Assembly (NCBI RefSeq): GCF_007874125.1
Contig: NZ_CP040128.1
Span: 2,418,001 to 2,482,000, forward strand
DNA: 64,000 nt
Reading direction: 5' to 3'
Source: Noviherbaspirillum sp. UKPF54
GTDB taxonomy: Bacteria; Pseudomonadota; Gammaproteobacteria; Burkholderiales; Burkholderiaceae_D
Part shown: positions 20,132 through 28,573 of the stretch, in pieces
How the letters are laid out: the number at the start of each line of letters is the position of its first letter
How positions within the stretch are numbered: position 1 is the first letter of the stretch
Made by a program: the position numbers and the translations under genes
The notes under the pieces: generated by a model
What the model saw: only the letters and a program-made list of their open reading frames with translations
Told to the model about the DNA's origin: nothing
The model's database searches: none

Positions 20132-21391
20132 TTAACGGGTTTCGGAGGCATCCAGCACGACCAGGAGCGCAAGGATGGGAAGATTCTTCAGCACTGGGCC
20201 GAACGGATGCAGCCAGAACTGCGGCAGGAACAGCGTGATGATGGCGGTGTAGCCGAGAATCAGCGCGATCTGCAGTCGCCACAATGCGCGGCGCGGAATG
20301 GCCAGCGTGGCGATGCCGAACACGCAATCGAGCAGTGCGGCACCGTAAAGCGCCACTTGCGCCGCCGTTCCGTGCAGGCCGATCCGGTCCAGCATCACTA
20401 GGCTGTCCGCAACCGGATACAGGCCAAGCGACAGCAGGCCGGTCACGATCCAGACAACGGCGAGCGTGACGCGAAACAGCGGCAACATCCAGCCGGCTAT
20501 CGCCTGCCAGCGCAACAGTTCGGCGGGAATCGCGGCAAACCAGCGTGCAGGCTCCAGCGGCGGCCGGCCCAGTATCTCGCGCAGTGGCTCCGGATCGCCC
20601 ACATTTCCCTCATTCAGCATGCGCAGGGTATCGGGCGTCAGCACGCGCTGCGGCAGTTTCGCCGCCCAGCGCGCCGCCAACCGCACGACGCCCAGCGGGA
20701 TCGGCAGCCATACGGGCACACGCAGCTTCATCGCTTTGCGATAGGCCGCGAGCATGGCGCGGTAAGTCATCGGTCGCGGCCCGACCACATCGACGATGCG
20801 GCGCGCGTATCTATCCGATGCCAGAATATGCACCGCCGCCTGGCACAGGTCGTCGATATGGACCGGTTGCAAAAGCTGGTCGCCAGCCCCGGGCAATCCG
20901 ATCAGCGGCAAGCTCGCCAGCGTGCGGAACAAGCGGCTGCTTTCACCGTCCACGCCCACCACGAGCGACGGGCGCAGGATCGTCCAGTCCAGCGGCGAAG
21001 CCATCAGAAGCGCATCGGCTTCACGCTTGGTCCGCATATATGGCGTCGACGCCCGCCCCTCCATGCCGCCCAGCGCGGAAATCTGGAGCACGCGCGCGAC
21101 GCCGGCCTGTGCGCACGCCTGGAACAGGACCGCCGGCGCATCACGGTGGATTGCCTCGAAACGCGCGTCGCCGGACTCACCCAGGATGCCGACTGCATTG
21201 ACGACAGCATCGATGCCCTTGAGGCGCGGCAGCCAAGCGTCGGACCGCAGGTCGCACGCATAGTCGATCGTCACCTCATCGGGCGCAGTCGCGCCTCGTA
21301 CGCCTCGCACCACCTCATGGCCGGCAGCGGCGAGCGCCGCGCAAAGATGGCGCCCGATAAAGCCTTTGGCACCGCATACAAGTATTTTCAT
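20132..21391 (-). CDS. NAD(P)-binding SDR protein fused to a DoxX-like membrane domain
   Basis: This 419-residue protein has an atypical short-chain dehydrogenase (NmrA/complex-I NDUFA9-like) domain at residues 1 to about 290. Its Rossmann motif is GAKGFIGRH and it also has VVNAVGILGE and YMRTKREADALL. A C-terminal four-helix membrane domain of DoxX type follows, from about 300 to the end (WMLPLFRVTLAVVWIVTGLL and on). The substrate is unknown. ATG 21389-21391 was chosen because the frame upstream runs through the operator and the end of the regulator gene. A copy of the regulator's operator sits 8 bases upstream, so binding there should block initiation. Confidence 0.8.
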   Translation of the reverse strand: MKILVCGAKGFIGRHLCAALAAAGHEVVRGVRGATAPDEVTIDYACDLRSDAWLPRLKGIDAVVNAVGILGESGDARFEAIHRDAPAVLFQACAQAGVARVLQISALGGMEGRASTPYMRTKREADALLMASPLDWTILRPSLVVGVDGESSRLFRTLASLPLIGLPGAGDQLLQPVHIDDLCQAAVHILASDRYARRIVDVVGPRPMTYRAMLAAYRKAMKLRVPVWLPIPLGVVRLAARWAAKLPQRVLTPDTLRMLNEGNVGDPEPLREILGRPPLEPARWFAAIPAELLRWQAIAGWMLPLFRVTLAVVWIVTGLLSLGLYPVADSLVMLDRIGLHGTAAQVALYGAALLDCVFGIATLAIPRRALWRLQIALILGYTAIITLFLPQFWLHPFGPVLKNLPILALLVVLDASETR

Positions 21392-21398
21392 TTCTGTA

Positions 21399-21418
21399 AT
21401 TTCAGTCAAAACAGAAAT
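21399..21418. promoter_or_regulatory. Second operator of the GbsR/MarR-type regulator
   Basis: ATTTCAGT-CAAA-ACAGAAAT is a near-perfect inverted repeat with one mismatch. It has the same arm sequence and 4-base spacer as the longer palindrome at 22050-22081. It lies just upstream of the SDR-DoxX start codon. Confidence 0.7.
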
Positions 21419-21443
21419 ATTCAGGCAAAAATTTTTGCCCTGC

Positions 21444-22031
21444 TTACAGCAACGGCAGCAGCGGCTGCCCGTCATCGCCGGCATCCTGCTGCACGGCCGA
21501 CGTCTTCCCCTCTCCGCGCACAAACTTTTGCACCGATGCGCCCATTTTCAGCAGCTTCATCAGTGTTGCCGGCTCCAGACGCAGCATTTCATCAGCCCAG
21601 GTCGTCAGGGTTTCCATCAGCGCAAGCGTCTGTGCTATGCGCTCCTGCGCGGCACGCTCTTCTTGCGACAAATCAGGGCTGGCCAGACATTCGCGCAGCG
21701 TCGTGATAGTTGGGTCGAATTCGCGCTCCTTGCGCTCCCGCACCACAGTACGGAACAACTCCCATACGTCCAGCGACGTTTCGAAATGGTCACGCCGCTC
21801 GCCCATAAGGTGGGCTACCTTGACCAGCTTCCAGCCTTGCAACTCTTTCAAGCTGGTCGACACGTTCGAGCGCGCCACGCCGAGCGTTTCGGCGATCTCT
21901 TCCGCATGCATCGGCCTGCCTGCAATATAAAGCAGTGCATGAATCTGGCTGACAGTACGGTTCACTCCCCACCGGGTGCCCATTTCGCCCCAATGGAGAA
22001 TGAATTTTTGCGCGATCGGTTTCAGTTCCAT
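21444..22031 (-). CDS. GbsR/MarR family transcriptional regulator
   Basis: This 195-residue winged-helix regulator is of the GbsR-like MarR subgroup. The DNA-binding region is at about 25-85: NRTVSQIHALLYIAGRPMHA, then EEIAETLGVARSNVSTSLKELQGWKLVKV as the helix-turn-helix, then a wing. A helical dimerisation region follows. It lies upstream of the SDR-DoxX and DUF2269 genes in the same direction, with a 52-base gap. Matching palindromes precede both this gene and the SDR gene, so autorepression plus repression of the operon is likely. The ligand is unknown. Confidence 0.88.
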   Translation of the reverse strand: MELKPIAQKFILHWGEMGTRWGVNRTVSQIHALLYIAGRPMHAEEIAETLGVARSNVSTSLKELQGWKLVKVAHLMGERRDHFETSLDVWELFRTVVRERKEREFDPTITTLRECLASPDLSQEERAAQERIAQTLALMETLTTWADEMLRLEPATLMKLLKMGASVQKFVRGEGKTSAVQQDAGDDGQPLLPLL

Positions 22032-22049
22032 GAAGCTACTCTAAACCGA

Positions 22050-22081
22050 TCAGAAATTTCAGTCAATACTGAAATTTCTGA
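22050..22081. promoter_or_regulatory. Perfect 32-bp palindromic operator upstream of the GbsR-type regulator
   Basis: TCAGAAATTTCAGT (22050-22063) and ACTGAAATTTCTGA (22068-22081) are perfect 14-bp arms around CAAT. The inner ATTTCAGT-N4-ACTGAAAT recurs at 21399-21418. It lies 19 bases upstream of the regulator start, and on the other side about 60 bases upstream of the argF -10 element. Confidence 0.8.
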
Positions 22082-22143
22082 AATGCGAAACTGGAATCGA
22101 AGCATACGGACAAGGCAGGCTGTCTTTCCGAGTACAAAACCCA

Positions 22144-22149
22144 TATAAT
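22144..22149 (+). promoter_or_regulatory. Candidate -10 element of argF
   Basis: A consensus TATAAT lies 59 bases upstream of the argF start. The -35 region is poor. Transcription would start near 22156, giving a leader of about 50 bases that contains the hairpin at 22169-22199. Confidence 0.5.
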
Positions 22150-22168
22150 TGAACGAGTTACAAAAACT

Positions 22169-22199
22169 ACGGCGGCAGGCGCCAAGCACCGGCCGCCGT
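22169..22199 (+). promoter_or_regulatory. Terminator-like hairpin in the argF leader
   Basis: ACGGCGGC (22169-22176) pairs perfectly with GCCGCCGT (22192-22199). It is followed directly by TTCCTTTT and then the argF ATG at 22208. The stem takes the place where a Shine-Dalgarno would be, and none is visible. Confidence 0.55.
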
Positions 22200-22207
22200 T
22201 TCCTTTT

Positions 22208-23122
22208 ATGGCTATCAAACACTTCCTCCAGTTTTCTGACTTTACGCTTGACGAATTCGAGTACCTGATCGAACGTACCCGAATCATCAAACGCAAGTTC
22301 AAGAATTACGAGCCCCATCACACGCTGCTCGATCGCACGCTGGTCATGGTGTTCGAAAAGAATTCCACCCGCACCCGACTGTCGTTCGAAGCCGGCATGC
22401 ACCAGCTGGGCGGCGCGGCGATCTACCTCAACACTCGCGACAGCCAGCTCGGCCGCGGCGAGCCGGTGGAAGACGCGGCGCAGGTGATTTCCCGCATGTG
22501 CGACATCATCATGATCCGCACCTTCGGCCAGGACATCATCGACCGTTTTGCCAAGCATTCGCGCGTTCCCGTGATCAACGGCCTGACCAACGAACATCAT
22601 CCCTGCCAGGTGCTGGCCGATGTGTTCACCTACATCGAGCACCGCGGCTCGATCGCCGGCAAGACTGTGGCCTGGGTGGGCGACGCCAACAACATGCTGT
22701 ACTCGTGGCTGCAGGCAGCGCAAGTGTTCGGCTTCCACGTCAACGTATCGACCCCCAAGCGCTACGAAATCGATCCGTCGCTGGTATCCCAGGACAACAT
22801 CAACTACACCGTCTTCGCCAATCCGGCCGACGCCTGCGCGGGAGCAGACCTGGTCACGACCGACGTCTGGACCAGCATGGGCTACGAAGAGGAAAACGCG
22901 GCACGCCTGAAAGCCTTCGCCGGCTGGATCGTGGATGGCGAAAAGATGAAGCGCGCCCATCCGGATGCCCTGTTCATGCACTGCTTGCCGGCGCATCGCG
23001 GCGAGGAAGTCGCCGCCGAGGTGATCGACGGCCCGCAGTCGGTCGTCTGGGACGAGGCGGAAAACCGGCTGCACGTACAGAAGGCACTGCTCGAATACCT
23101 GGTCCTGGGCAAGCTCAATTAA
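22208..23122 (+). CDS. argF: Ornithine carbamoyltransferase ArgF
   Basis: ArgF makes citrulline from ornithine and carbamoyl phosphate in arginine biosynthesis. The 304-residue protein has the carbamoyl-phosphate motif STRTRLSFE near 54, the HHPCQVLAD motif, and the ornithine-binding HCLPAHRGEEV near 258-268. The start MAIKHFLQFSD fits the family even though no Shine-Dalgarno precedes it. A hairpin with a T-rich tail ends eight bases before the ATG. argG follows after 33 bases, forming an arginine pair. Confidence 0.97.
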   Translation: MAIKHFLQFSDFTLDEFEYLIERTRIIKRKFKNYEPHHTLLDRTLVMVFEKNSTRTRLSFEAGMHQLGGAAIYLNTRDSQLGRGEPVEDAAQVISRMCDIIMIRTFGQDIIDRFAKHSRVPVINGLTNEHHPCQVLADVFTYIEHRGSIAGKTVAWVGDANNMLYSWLQAAQVFGFHVNVSTPKRYEIDPSLVSQDNINYTVFANPADACAGADLVTTDVWTSMGYEEENAARLKAFAGWIVDGEKMKRAHPDALFMHCLPAHRGEEVAAEVIDGPQSVVWDEAENRLHVQKALLEYLVLGKLN

Positions 23123-24493
<1,371 letters not shown>

Positions 24494-24516
24494 TCAATCG
24501 ACATCCCATGGATACC

Positions 24517-24837
24517 ATGACCACACAATTCGACAACGTTTCCGTCGTCAAGAAGGCCAATCTCTACTTCGACGGCAAGTGCGTTTCGCACACCGTCCTG
24601 TTCGCCGACGGCACCAAGAAAACCCTCGGCGTGATTTTCCCTTCCGCGCTGACCTTCAACACTGGCGCACCGGAAATCATGGAACTCAATGCCGGCAAAT
24701 GCCGCATCCGCCTGAAGGGCGAAGAGAGCTGGACCACCTACGAAGGCGGCCAGAGCTTCAACGTCCCGGGCAATTCCACCTTCGACATCGAAACGCTGGA
24801 AACGCTCGACTACGTCTGCCACTTCGTCGCGGCATGA
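24517..24837 (+). CDS. ppnP: Pyrimidine/purine nucleoside phosphorylase PpnP (DUF1255)
   Basis: This 106-residue cupin-fold protein belongs to the PpnP/YaiE family, which phosphorolyses a broad range of nucleosides. Typical segments are [37 protein letters not shown], and near the C-terminus [20 protein letters not shown] 24517 was preferred over ATG 24508, three codons upstream; neither has a strong ribosome binding site. A bidirectional terminator follows at once. Confidence 0.9.
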   Translation: MTTQFDNVSVVKKANLYFDGKCVSHTVLFADGTKKTLGVIFPSALTFNTGAPEIMELNAGKCRIRLKGEESWTTYEGGQSFNVPGNSTFDIETLETLDYVCHFVAA

Positions 24838-24844
24838 TAAAAAA

Positions 24845-24864
24845 GGGCGATCGACCGATCGCCC
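24845..24864. terminator. Bidirectional terminator between ppnP and murB
   Basis: GGGCGATC-GACC-GATCGCCC is a perfect stem flanked by A-tracts on the left and TTTTTCTTT on the right. It can therefore end transcription from both convergent genes. Confidence 0.92.
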
Positions 24865-24876
24865 TTTTTCTTTGGA

Positions 24877-25899
24877 TTAAATGAACACCGGCTCGGGTTC
24901 GAGCAGCACGCCGAACTTCGCCTGCACGTCAGCTTGGATTGCGGCGGCGAGCTGCGCGATGTCGCGCCCGGTCGCGCCGCCCCGGTTCACCAGCACCAGC
25001 GCCTGTTTCTCGTACACGCCGGCCAAGCCGAGGCTCCTGCCCTTCCATCCGCACTGGTCGATCAGCCAGCCGGCAGCCAGCTTGAACGTTCCGTCGGCCT
25101 GCGCATAGCTCACCAGTTTCGGATAGCCCGCCAGTAACGCGTCGCGCTGCTGCTGGGTCACGACCGGGTTCTTGAAGAAGCTGCCGGCGTTGCCGATCTG
25201 CGCAGGGTCCGGCAGCTTGCGGGTCCGGATCGCGATTACCGCATCGCTGATCTGACCAGGCGTGGGCGCGGTGACTCCGCATGCCGCCAGTTCCTGCGCC
25301 ACGTCCGCATATTGCACGTTCGCCCGCCATTGCTTGGGCAACGCAAACGTCACGTCGAGAATCGCGGCGCGGTCGCGCAATGCATGCTTGAATACGCTGT
25401 CGCGATAGCCGAAATGGCAGGCCGCCTTGTCGAGCACGAAGGTTTCGCCGGTCTCGAAATCGAACGCGGTCAATGCATGAAAGCAGTCCTTTAGCTCGAC
25501 GCCGTAGGCGCCGATGTTCTGGATCGGCGAGGCGCCGACGCAGCCCGGAATCAGCGACAGATTTTCCAGCCCGCCCAGCCCTTGCTCAAGAGTCCACAAC
25601 ACAAAGCGATGCCAGCTTTCCCCGGCCGCTGCCTTCACAAAGGTCGCCTCGGCGTCCTCGCCGGCAATCCCGACACCGGTTGTCGCCATGTGCAGCACCA
25701 GTCCCGGGAAATCGCGCGTCAGCAGCAGGTTGCTGCCACCGCCGAGCACCAGGCGCGGCAACGCATTGAGTTCCGCATCTCGTTTAACCGCCGATAACTG
25801 ATCGTTCGATGTCACGCGCAGATAGGCCCGGGCCTTGGCCTCGATACCGAAGGTATTGAATGGCCGGAGAGAAAATTCGTACTGAACAGGAAGAGTCAT
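24877..25899 (-). CDS. murB: UDP-N-acetylenolpyruvoylglucosamine reductase MurB
   Basis: MurB is the FAD-dependent reductase that makes UDP-N-acetylmuramate for peptidoglycan. The 340-residue protein has the FAD-binding segment LGGGSNLLL, then LSLIPGCVGASPIQNIGAYG, YRDSVFKH, and the catalytic serine region NAGSFFKNPVV near 230-240. The C-terminal LIDQCGWKGRSLG marks type I MurB. ATG 25897-25899 (MTLPVQYEF) was preferred over an in-frame ATG ten codons upstream, because a TATAAT sequence lies between the two. It is divergent from yajQ. Confidence 0.95.
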   Translation of the reverse strand: MTLPVQYEFSLRPFNTFGIEAKARAYLRVTSNDQLSAVKRDAELNALPRLVLGGGSNLLLTRDFPGLVLHMATTGVGIAGEDAEATFVKAAAGESWHRFVLWTLEQGLGGLENLSLIPGCVGASPIQNIGAYGVELKDCFHALTAFDFETGETFVLDKAACHFGYRDSVFKHALRDRAAILDVTFALPKQWRANVQYADVAQELAACGVTAPTPGQISDAVIAIRTRKLPDPAQIGNAGSFFKNPVVTQQQRDALLAGYPKLVSYAQADGTFKLAAGWLIDQCGWKGRSLGLAGVYEKQALVLVNRGGATGRDIAQLAAAIQADVQAKFGVLLEPEPVFI

Positions 25900-26036
25900 A
25901 GGGCTGCGATTATAGTCGAGTCTAGTCACCCGGTTTTTTGTCCGCTAGAATGGCCTGTTAATCGAATCGCAACTCGGCCCGCCCGCAGCGGCAATGGGCC
26001 GTTCCAGCAAACCAACGAAGCAAAGAGGAAGTCGCC

Positions 26037-26522
26037 ATGCCATCGTTTGATGTCGTATCCGAAGCCAATCTCGTCGAAGTCAAGAACGCGATTGATCAAT
26101 CCAACAAGGAAATCTCCACCCGCTTCGACTTCAAGGGCAGCGATGCCCGCGTCGAACAGAAGGAGCGCGAGCTGACCGCATATGCCGACAGCGAATTCCA
26201 GCTCAACCAGGTACGAGATGTCCTGACCGGCAAGATGGTCAAGCGTAACGTCGACGTGCGCTTCATGGACCTCGGCAAGATCGAAAAGATCGGCGGCGAC
26301 AAGGTCAAGCAAGTCATCAAGATCAGGAACGGCATCGAGTCGGATGCCGCCAAGAAGATCGTGCGCATCATCAAGGACAGCAAGATGAAGGTGCAGGCCA
26401 GCATCCAGGGCGACGCCGTGCGCATCACCGGCGCCAAGCGCGACGACCTGCAAGCGGCGATCGCGCTGCTGCGCAAGGAAGTGACCGACCTGCCGCTCGA
26501 ATTCAACAACTTCCGCGACTAG
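26037..26522 (+). CDS. yajQ: YajQ family nucleotide-binding protein
   Basis: This 161-residue cytosolic protein is of the YajQ/DUF520 family, some members of which bind cyclic di-GMP and act as transcriptional co-regulators. The N-terminus [20 protein letters not shown] is diagnostic, followed by [14 protein letters not shown] and the C-terminal [22 protein letters not shown] 26037 follows AGAGGAAG. It is directly upstream of a retropepsin-like protease gene, four bases apart. Confidence 0.95.
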   Translation: MPSFDVVSEANLVEVKNAIDQSNKEISTRFDFKGSDARVEQKERELTAYADSEFQLNQVRDVLTGKMVKRNVDVRFMDLGKIEKIGGDKVKQVIKIRNGIESDAAKKIVRIIKDSKMKVQASIQGDAVRITGAKRDDLQAAIALLRKEVTDLPLEFNNFRD

Positions 26523-26526
26523 CATC

Positions 26527-27159
26527 GTGCGCGCGCCCGCCCTCTTCTGCGCGTTCGCGTTGTTTTCCGGTGCGGCGCACGCCACCGACATCAGCGTGGT
26601 CGGCCTTTTTCCCAACAAGGCCGTGCTGGTGATCGATGGCGGCGCACCGAAGACTTATGCGGTCGACAGCACGATCGCGGCGGGCATCAAGCTGCTGTCG
26701 GCCGACAATTCCGGCGCCACGCTCGAAGTAAACGGCAAGCGGCAAACGATTGCGCTGGGCGACCATGCGGGCCGCAGCGCGTCGAGCGGCCGCGCCAGCG
26801 TGACCCTGATGCCCGACAGCCAGGGGCACTACATGGCGCAGGGACAAATCAATGGCGGCGCGGTGCGCATGTTGCTCGACACCGGCGCCACCCTGATCGC
26901 GCTGCCCGCGTCGGAAGCGACGCGGCTGGGCGTCAGCTACAAGAACGGCCAGCCAAGCTACGTGAAAACTGCCAATGGCACTGCGCCCGCCTACCGCGTC
27001 ACGCTCGACACCGTCAAGCTCGGCGACATCGAAGTCAGCCATGTGGACGCGGTGGTGCAGGAACAGGGCCTGCCTTTCATCCTGCTCGGGATGTCCTTCC
27101 TGAATCGCATGGAAATGCGGCGCGAAGGCGAGCAAATGGTATTGACAAAGCGGTATTGA
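26527..27159 (+). CDS. Retropepsin-like aspartic protease (clan AA, TIGR02281 type)
   Basis: This 210-residue secreted or periplasmic protein begins with a GTG codon and a signal peptide (MRAPALFCAFALFSGAAHA). The aspartic protease half-domain carries LLDTGATLIALP near 117-128, with the single active Asp of a dimeric retropepsin fold. The flap-like region and LLGMSFLNRMEMRREG follow. Bacterial members of this family are poorly characterised; substrates are unknown. The start lies 5 bases after the yajQ stop, which suggests coupling. A strong terminator follows. Confidence 0.88.
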   Translation: MRAPALFCAFALFSGAAHATDISVVGLFPNKAVLVIDGGAPKTYAVDSTIAAGIKLLSADNSGATLEVNGKRQTIALGDHAGRSASSGRASVTLMPDSQGHYMAQGQINGGAVRMLLDTGATLIALPASEATRLGVSYKNGQPSYVKTANGTAPAYRVTLDTVKLGDIEVSHVDAVVQEQGLPFILLGMSFLNRMEMRREGEQMVLTKRY

Positions 27160-27167
27160 CCGCAAAG

Positions 27168-27194
27168 GCAAAGGGCGCGGAACGCGCCCTTTGC
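27168..27194. terminator. Terminator between the retropepsin-like gene and aroG
   Basis: GCAAAGGGCGCG (27168-27179) and CGCGCCCTTTGC (27183-27194) are perfect 12-bp arms around GAA, followed by TTTC. It serves the plus-strand gene and possibly aroG, which converges from the right. Confidence 0.8.
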
Positions 27195-27209
27195 TTTCAC
27201 ACGGTCCGA

Positions 27210-28274
27210 TCACGCATCCGGATCCTGCAGGCGGCGTTGTTTTACCGCTTGCGCCAAGCCTTCCAAGACCTTCACGCTGCTGTCCCAATCGATGCAGCCA
27301 TCGGTGACGGACTGGCCGTAGGTCAGTTCCTTGCCCGGAACGAGATCCTGGCGTCCGCCTACCAGATGCGATTCGACCATCACGCCGACGATGCGGCTGT
27401 CGCCGGCGGCGATCTGCCTGCCGATGTCGGCGCACACCGGAACCTGGTTCTCCGGCTTCTTTGAGCTATTGGCGTGCGATGCATCGATCATCAGGCGCGA
27501 TGCCAAGCCGTTGCTGGCGATATCCTTGCAGGCGGCATCGACGCTGGCGGCGTCGTAGTTCGGCGCCTTGCCGCCACGCAGGATGATGTGGCAATCCTCG
27601 TTGCCACTGGTGGACACGATGGCCGAGTGGCCGCCCTTGGTCACCGACAGGAAGTGGTGCGGCTGCGACGCCGCCTTGATGGCATCGACCGCGATCTTGA
27701 CGTTGCCGTCGGTGCCGTTCTTGAAACCGACCGGGCAGGACAGGCCGGAGGCCAGTTCGCGGTGCACCTGCGATTCGGTGGTACGCGCACCGATCGCGCC
27801 CCAGCTGATCAGGTCAGCCACGTATTGCGGGCTGATCACGTCGAGGAATTCGGTGCCGGCCGGCAGGCCGAGTTCGTTGATGTTCAACAGCAGCTCGCGC
27901 GCCATGCGCAGGCCGTCGTTGATGCGGAAGCTGTTGTCCATGTACGGATCGTTGATCAAGCCCTTCCAGCCGACGGTGGTGCGCGGCTTTTCGAAATACA
28001 CGCGCATCACGATTTCCAGCTCGCCGGCGAAGCGCTCGCGCTCCTTGACCAGTCGGTTCGCATATTCCATCGCCGCCTTCGGATCGTGAATCGAGCACGG
28101 GCCGATCACCACCATCACGCGGTCGTCCTGGCCGTGCAGGATACGGTGCAGCGCGGTGCGTGCGTCGGCCACGGTCGAGGAAACCTTGTCGGTACAGGGA
28201 AACTCGCGAATCAGATGCGAAGGCGGCGTCAGTTCTTTCATTTCACGGATGCGTAGATCGTCGGTGCGCGGCAT
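27210..28274 (-). CDS. aroG: 3-deoxy-7-phosphoheptulonate (DAHP) synthase AroG, class I
   Basis: AroG condenses phosphoenolpyruvate and erythrose-4-phosphate to DAHP, the first step to aromatic amino acids. The 354-residue protein is of the AroFGH type: VVIGPCSIHDPKAAMEYA, YFEKPRTTVGWKGLINDP, GARTTESQVHRELASG, KNGTDGN, and the metal ligands in MIDASHANS. ATG 28272-28274 follows a strong GGAGAG; the in-frame ATG nine codons upstream is unlikely. The 200-base leader contains a Phe/Tyr-rich leader peptide and an attenuator terminator, so expression is probably controlled by charged tRNA-Phe and tRNA-Tyr. Confidence 0.97.
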   Translation of the reverse strand: MPRTDDLRIREMKELTPPSHLIREFPCTDKVSSTVADARTALHRILHGQDDRVMVVIGPCSIHDPKAAMEYANRLVKERERFAGELEIVMRVYFEKPRTTVGWKGLINDPYMDNSFRINDGLRMARELLLNINELGLPAGTEFLDVISPQYVADLISWGAIGARTTESQVHRELASGLSCPVGFKNGTDGNVKIAVDAIKAASQPHHFLSVTKGGHSAIVSTSGNEDCHIILRGGKAPNYDAASVDAACKDIASNGLASRLMIDASHANSSKKPENQVPVCADIGRQIAAGDSRIVGVMVESHLVGGRQDLVPGKELTYGQSVTDGCIDWDSSVKVLEGLAQAVKQRRLQDPDA

Positions 28275-28314
28275 GTTTTCTCTCCGATTAGTAGGGTTCA
28301 AAGCTGTACAAATG

Positions 28315-28342
28315 AAAAAACCGCCATCGCTGGCGGTTTTTT
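28315..28342 (-). terminator. Attenuator terminator in the aroG leader
   Basis: On the minus strand AAAAAACCGCCA-GCGA-TGGCGGTTTTTT is a perfect stem with a U-run, placed 41 bases upstream of the aroG start and inside its transcript. Its 5' arm ACCGCCA (28331-28337) is also complementary to TGGCGGT inside the leader peptide gene (28389-28395). That gives an alternative antiterminator of 7 perfect pairs. Confidence 0.9.
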
Positions 28343-28375
28343 CAAGGAATTCGGTCTGGGCTTTTATTCGTGCGC

Positions 28376-28447
28376 TTACCGCTTTTCCACCGCCATGGGG
28401 CTGGAATAGCTAAAGTAAAAATAAAAGTAAAAGTGCGCGAACGTCAT
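28376..28447 (-). CDS. aroG leader peptide, Phe/Tyr-rich
   Basis: This 23-residue open frame runs from ATG at 28445-28447 to TAA at 28376-28378. The peptide begins MTFAHFYFYFYFSY and ends SSPMAVEKR, so 9 of its first 14 residues are Phe (5) or Tyr (4). It resembles in design the enteric pheA leader peptide. The antiterminator-forming TGGCGGT lies about 10 bases before the stop codon. A ribosome at the stop would mask it and let the terminator form, while one stalled at the Phe/Tyr codons (28406-28432) would leave it free. The ribosome binding site is weak (AAGACAC). The peptide itself probably has no other function. Confidence 0.88.
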   Translation of the reverse strand: MTFAHFYFYFYFSYSSPMAVEKR

Positions 28448-28478
28448 TTTTTACGTGTCTTGCAACTGGTATCGGTCA

Positions 28479-28507
28479 ATAGTGCAGTAAAACAAGGGTT
28501 TTGGCAA
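28479..28507 (-). promoter_or_regulatory. Candidate promoter of the aroG leader transcript
   Basis: On the minus strand TTGCCA (28502-28507) and CACTAT (28479-28484) are separated by 17 bases and fit a sigma-70 promoter. A start near 28472 would give a leader of about 200 bases, with the leader peptide starting 25 bases in. Confidence 0.5.
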
Positions 28508-28543
28508 GCTGTCGACCTCAAAATGGCCTTCGAGGCCAAGGCT

Positions 28544-28569
28544 GGCATTCCGGCGCAGGCCGGAATGCC
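28544..28569. repeat. REP-like palindrome downstream of tldD
   Basis: GGCATTCCGGC (28544-28554) and GCCGGAATGCC (28559-28569) are perfect 11-bp arms around GCAG. A smaller hairpin, GGCCT-TCG-AGGCC, is at 28525-28537. No U-tract follows, so it may be a dispersed extragenic palindrome or the 3' end of the tldD transcript. Confidence 0.5.
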
Positions 28570-28573
28570 TCGG

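Noticed and set aside
21424..21439. GGCAAAAATTTTTGCC palindrome at the end of the GbsR-type gene
   Set aside because: It is a perfect 16-bp palindrome but has no loop and no second copy near the other operator; it is most simply an AT-rich chance or weak transcript end, so it is not called an operator.
28376..28447. Whether the Phe/Tyr-rich frame is only a chance product of the T/A-rich tract
   Set aside because: Considered, but the co-location with a promoter, a U-run terminator and a perfectly complementary antiterminator segment makes chance unlikely, so it was kept as a feature.
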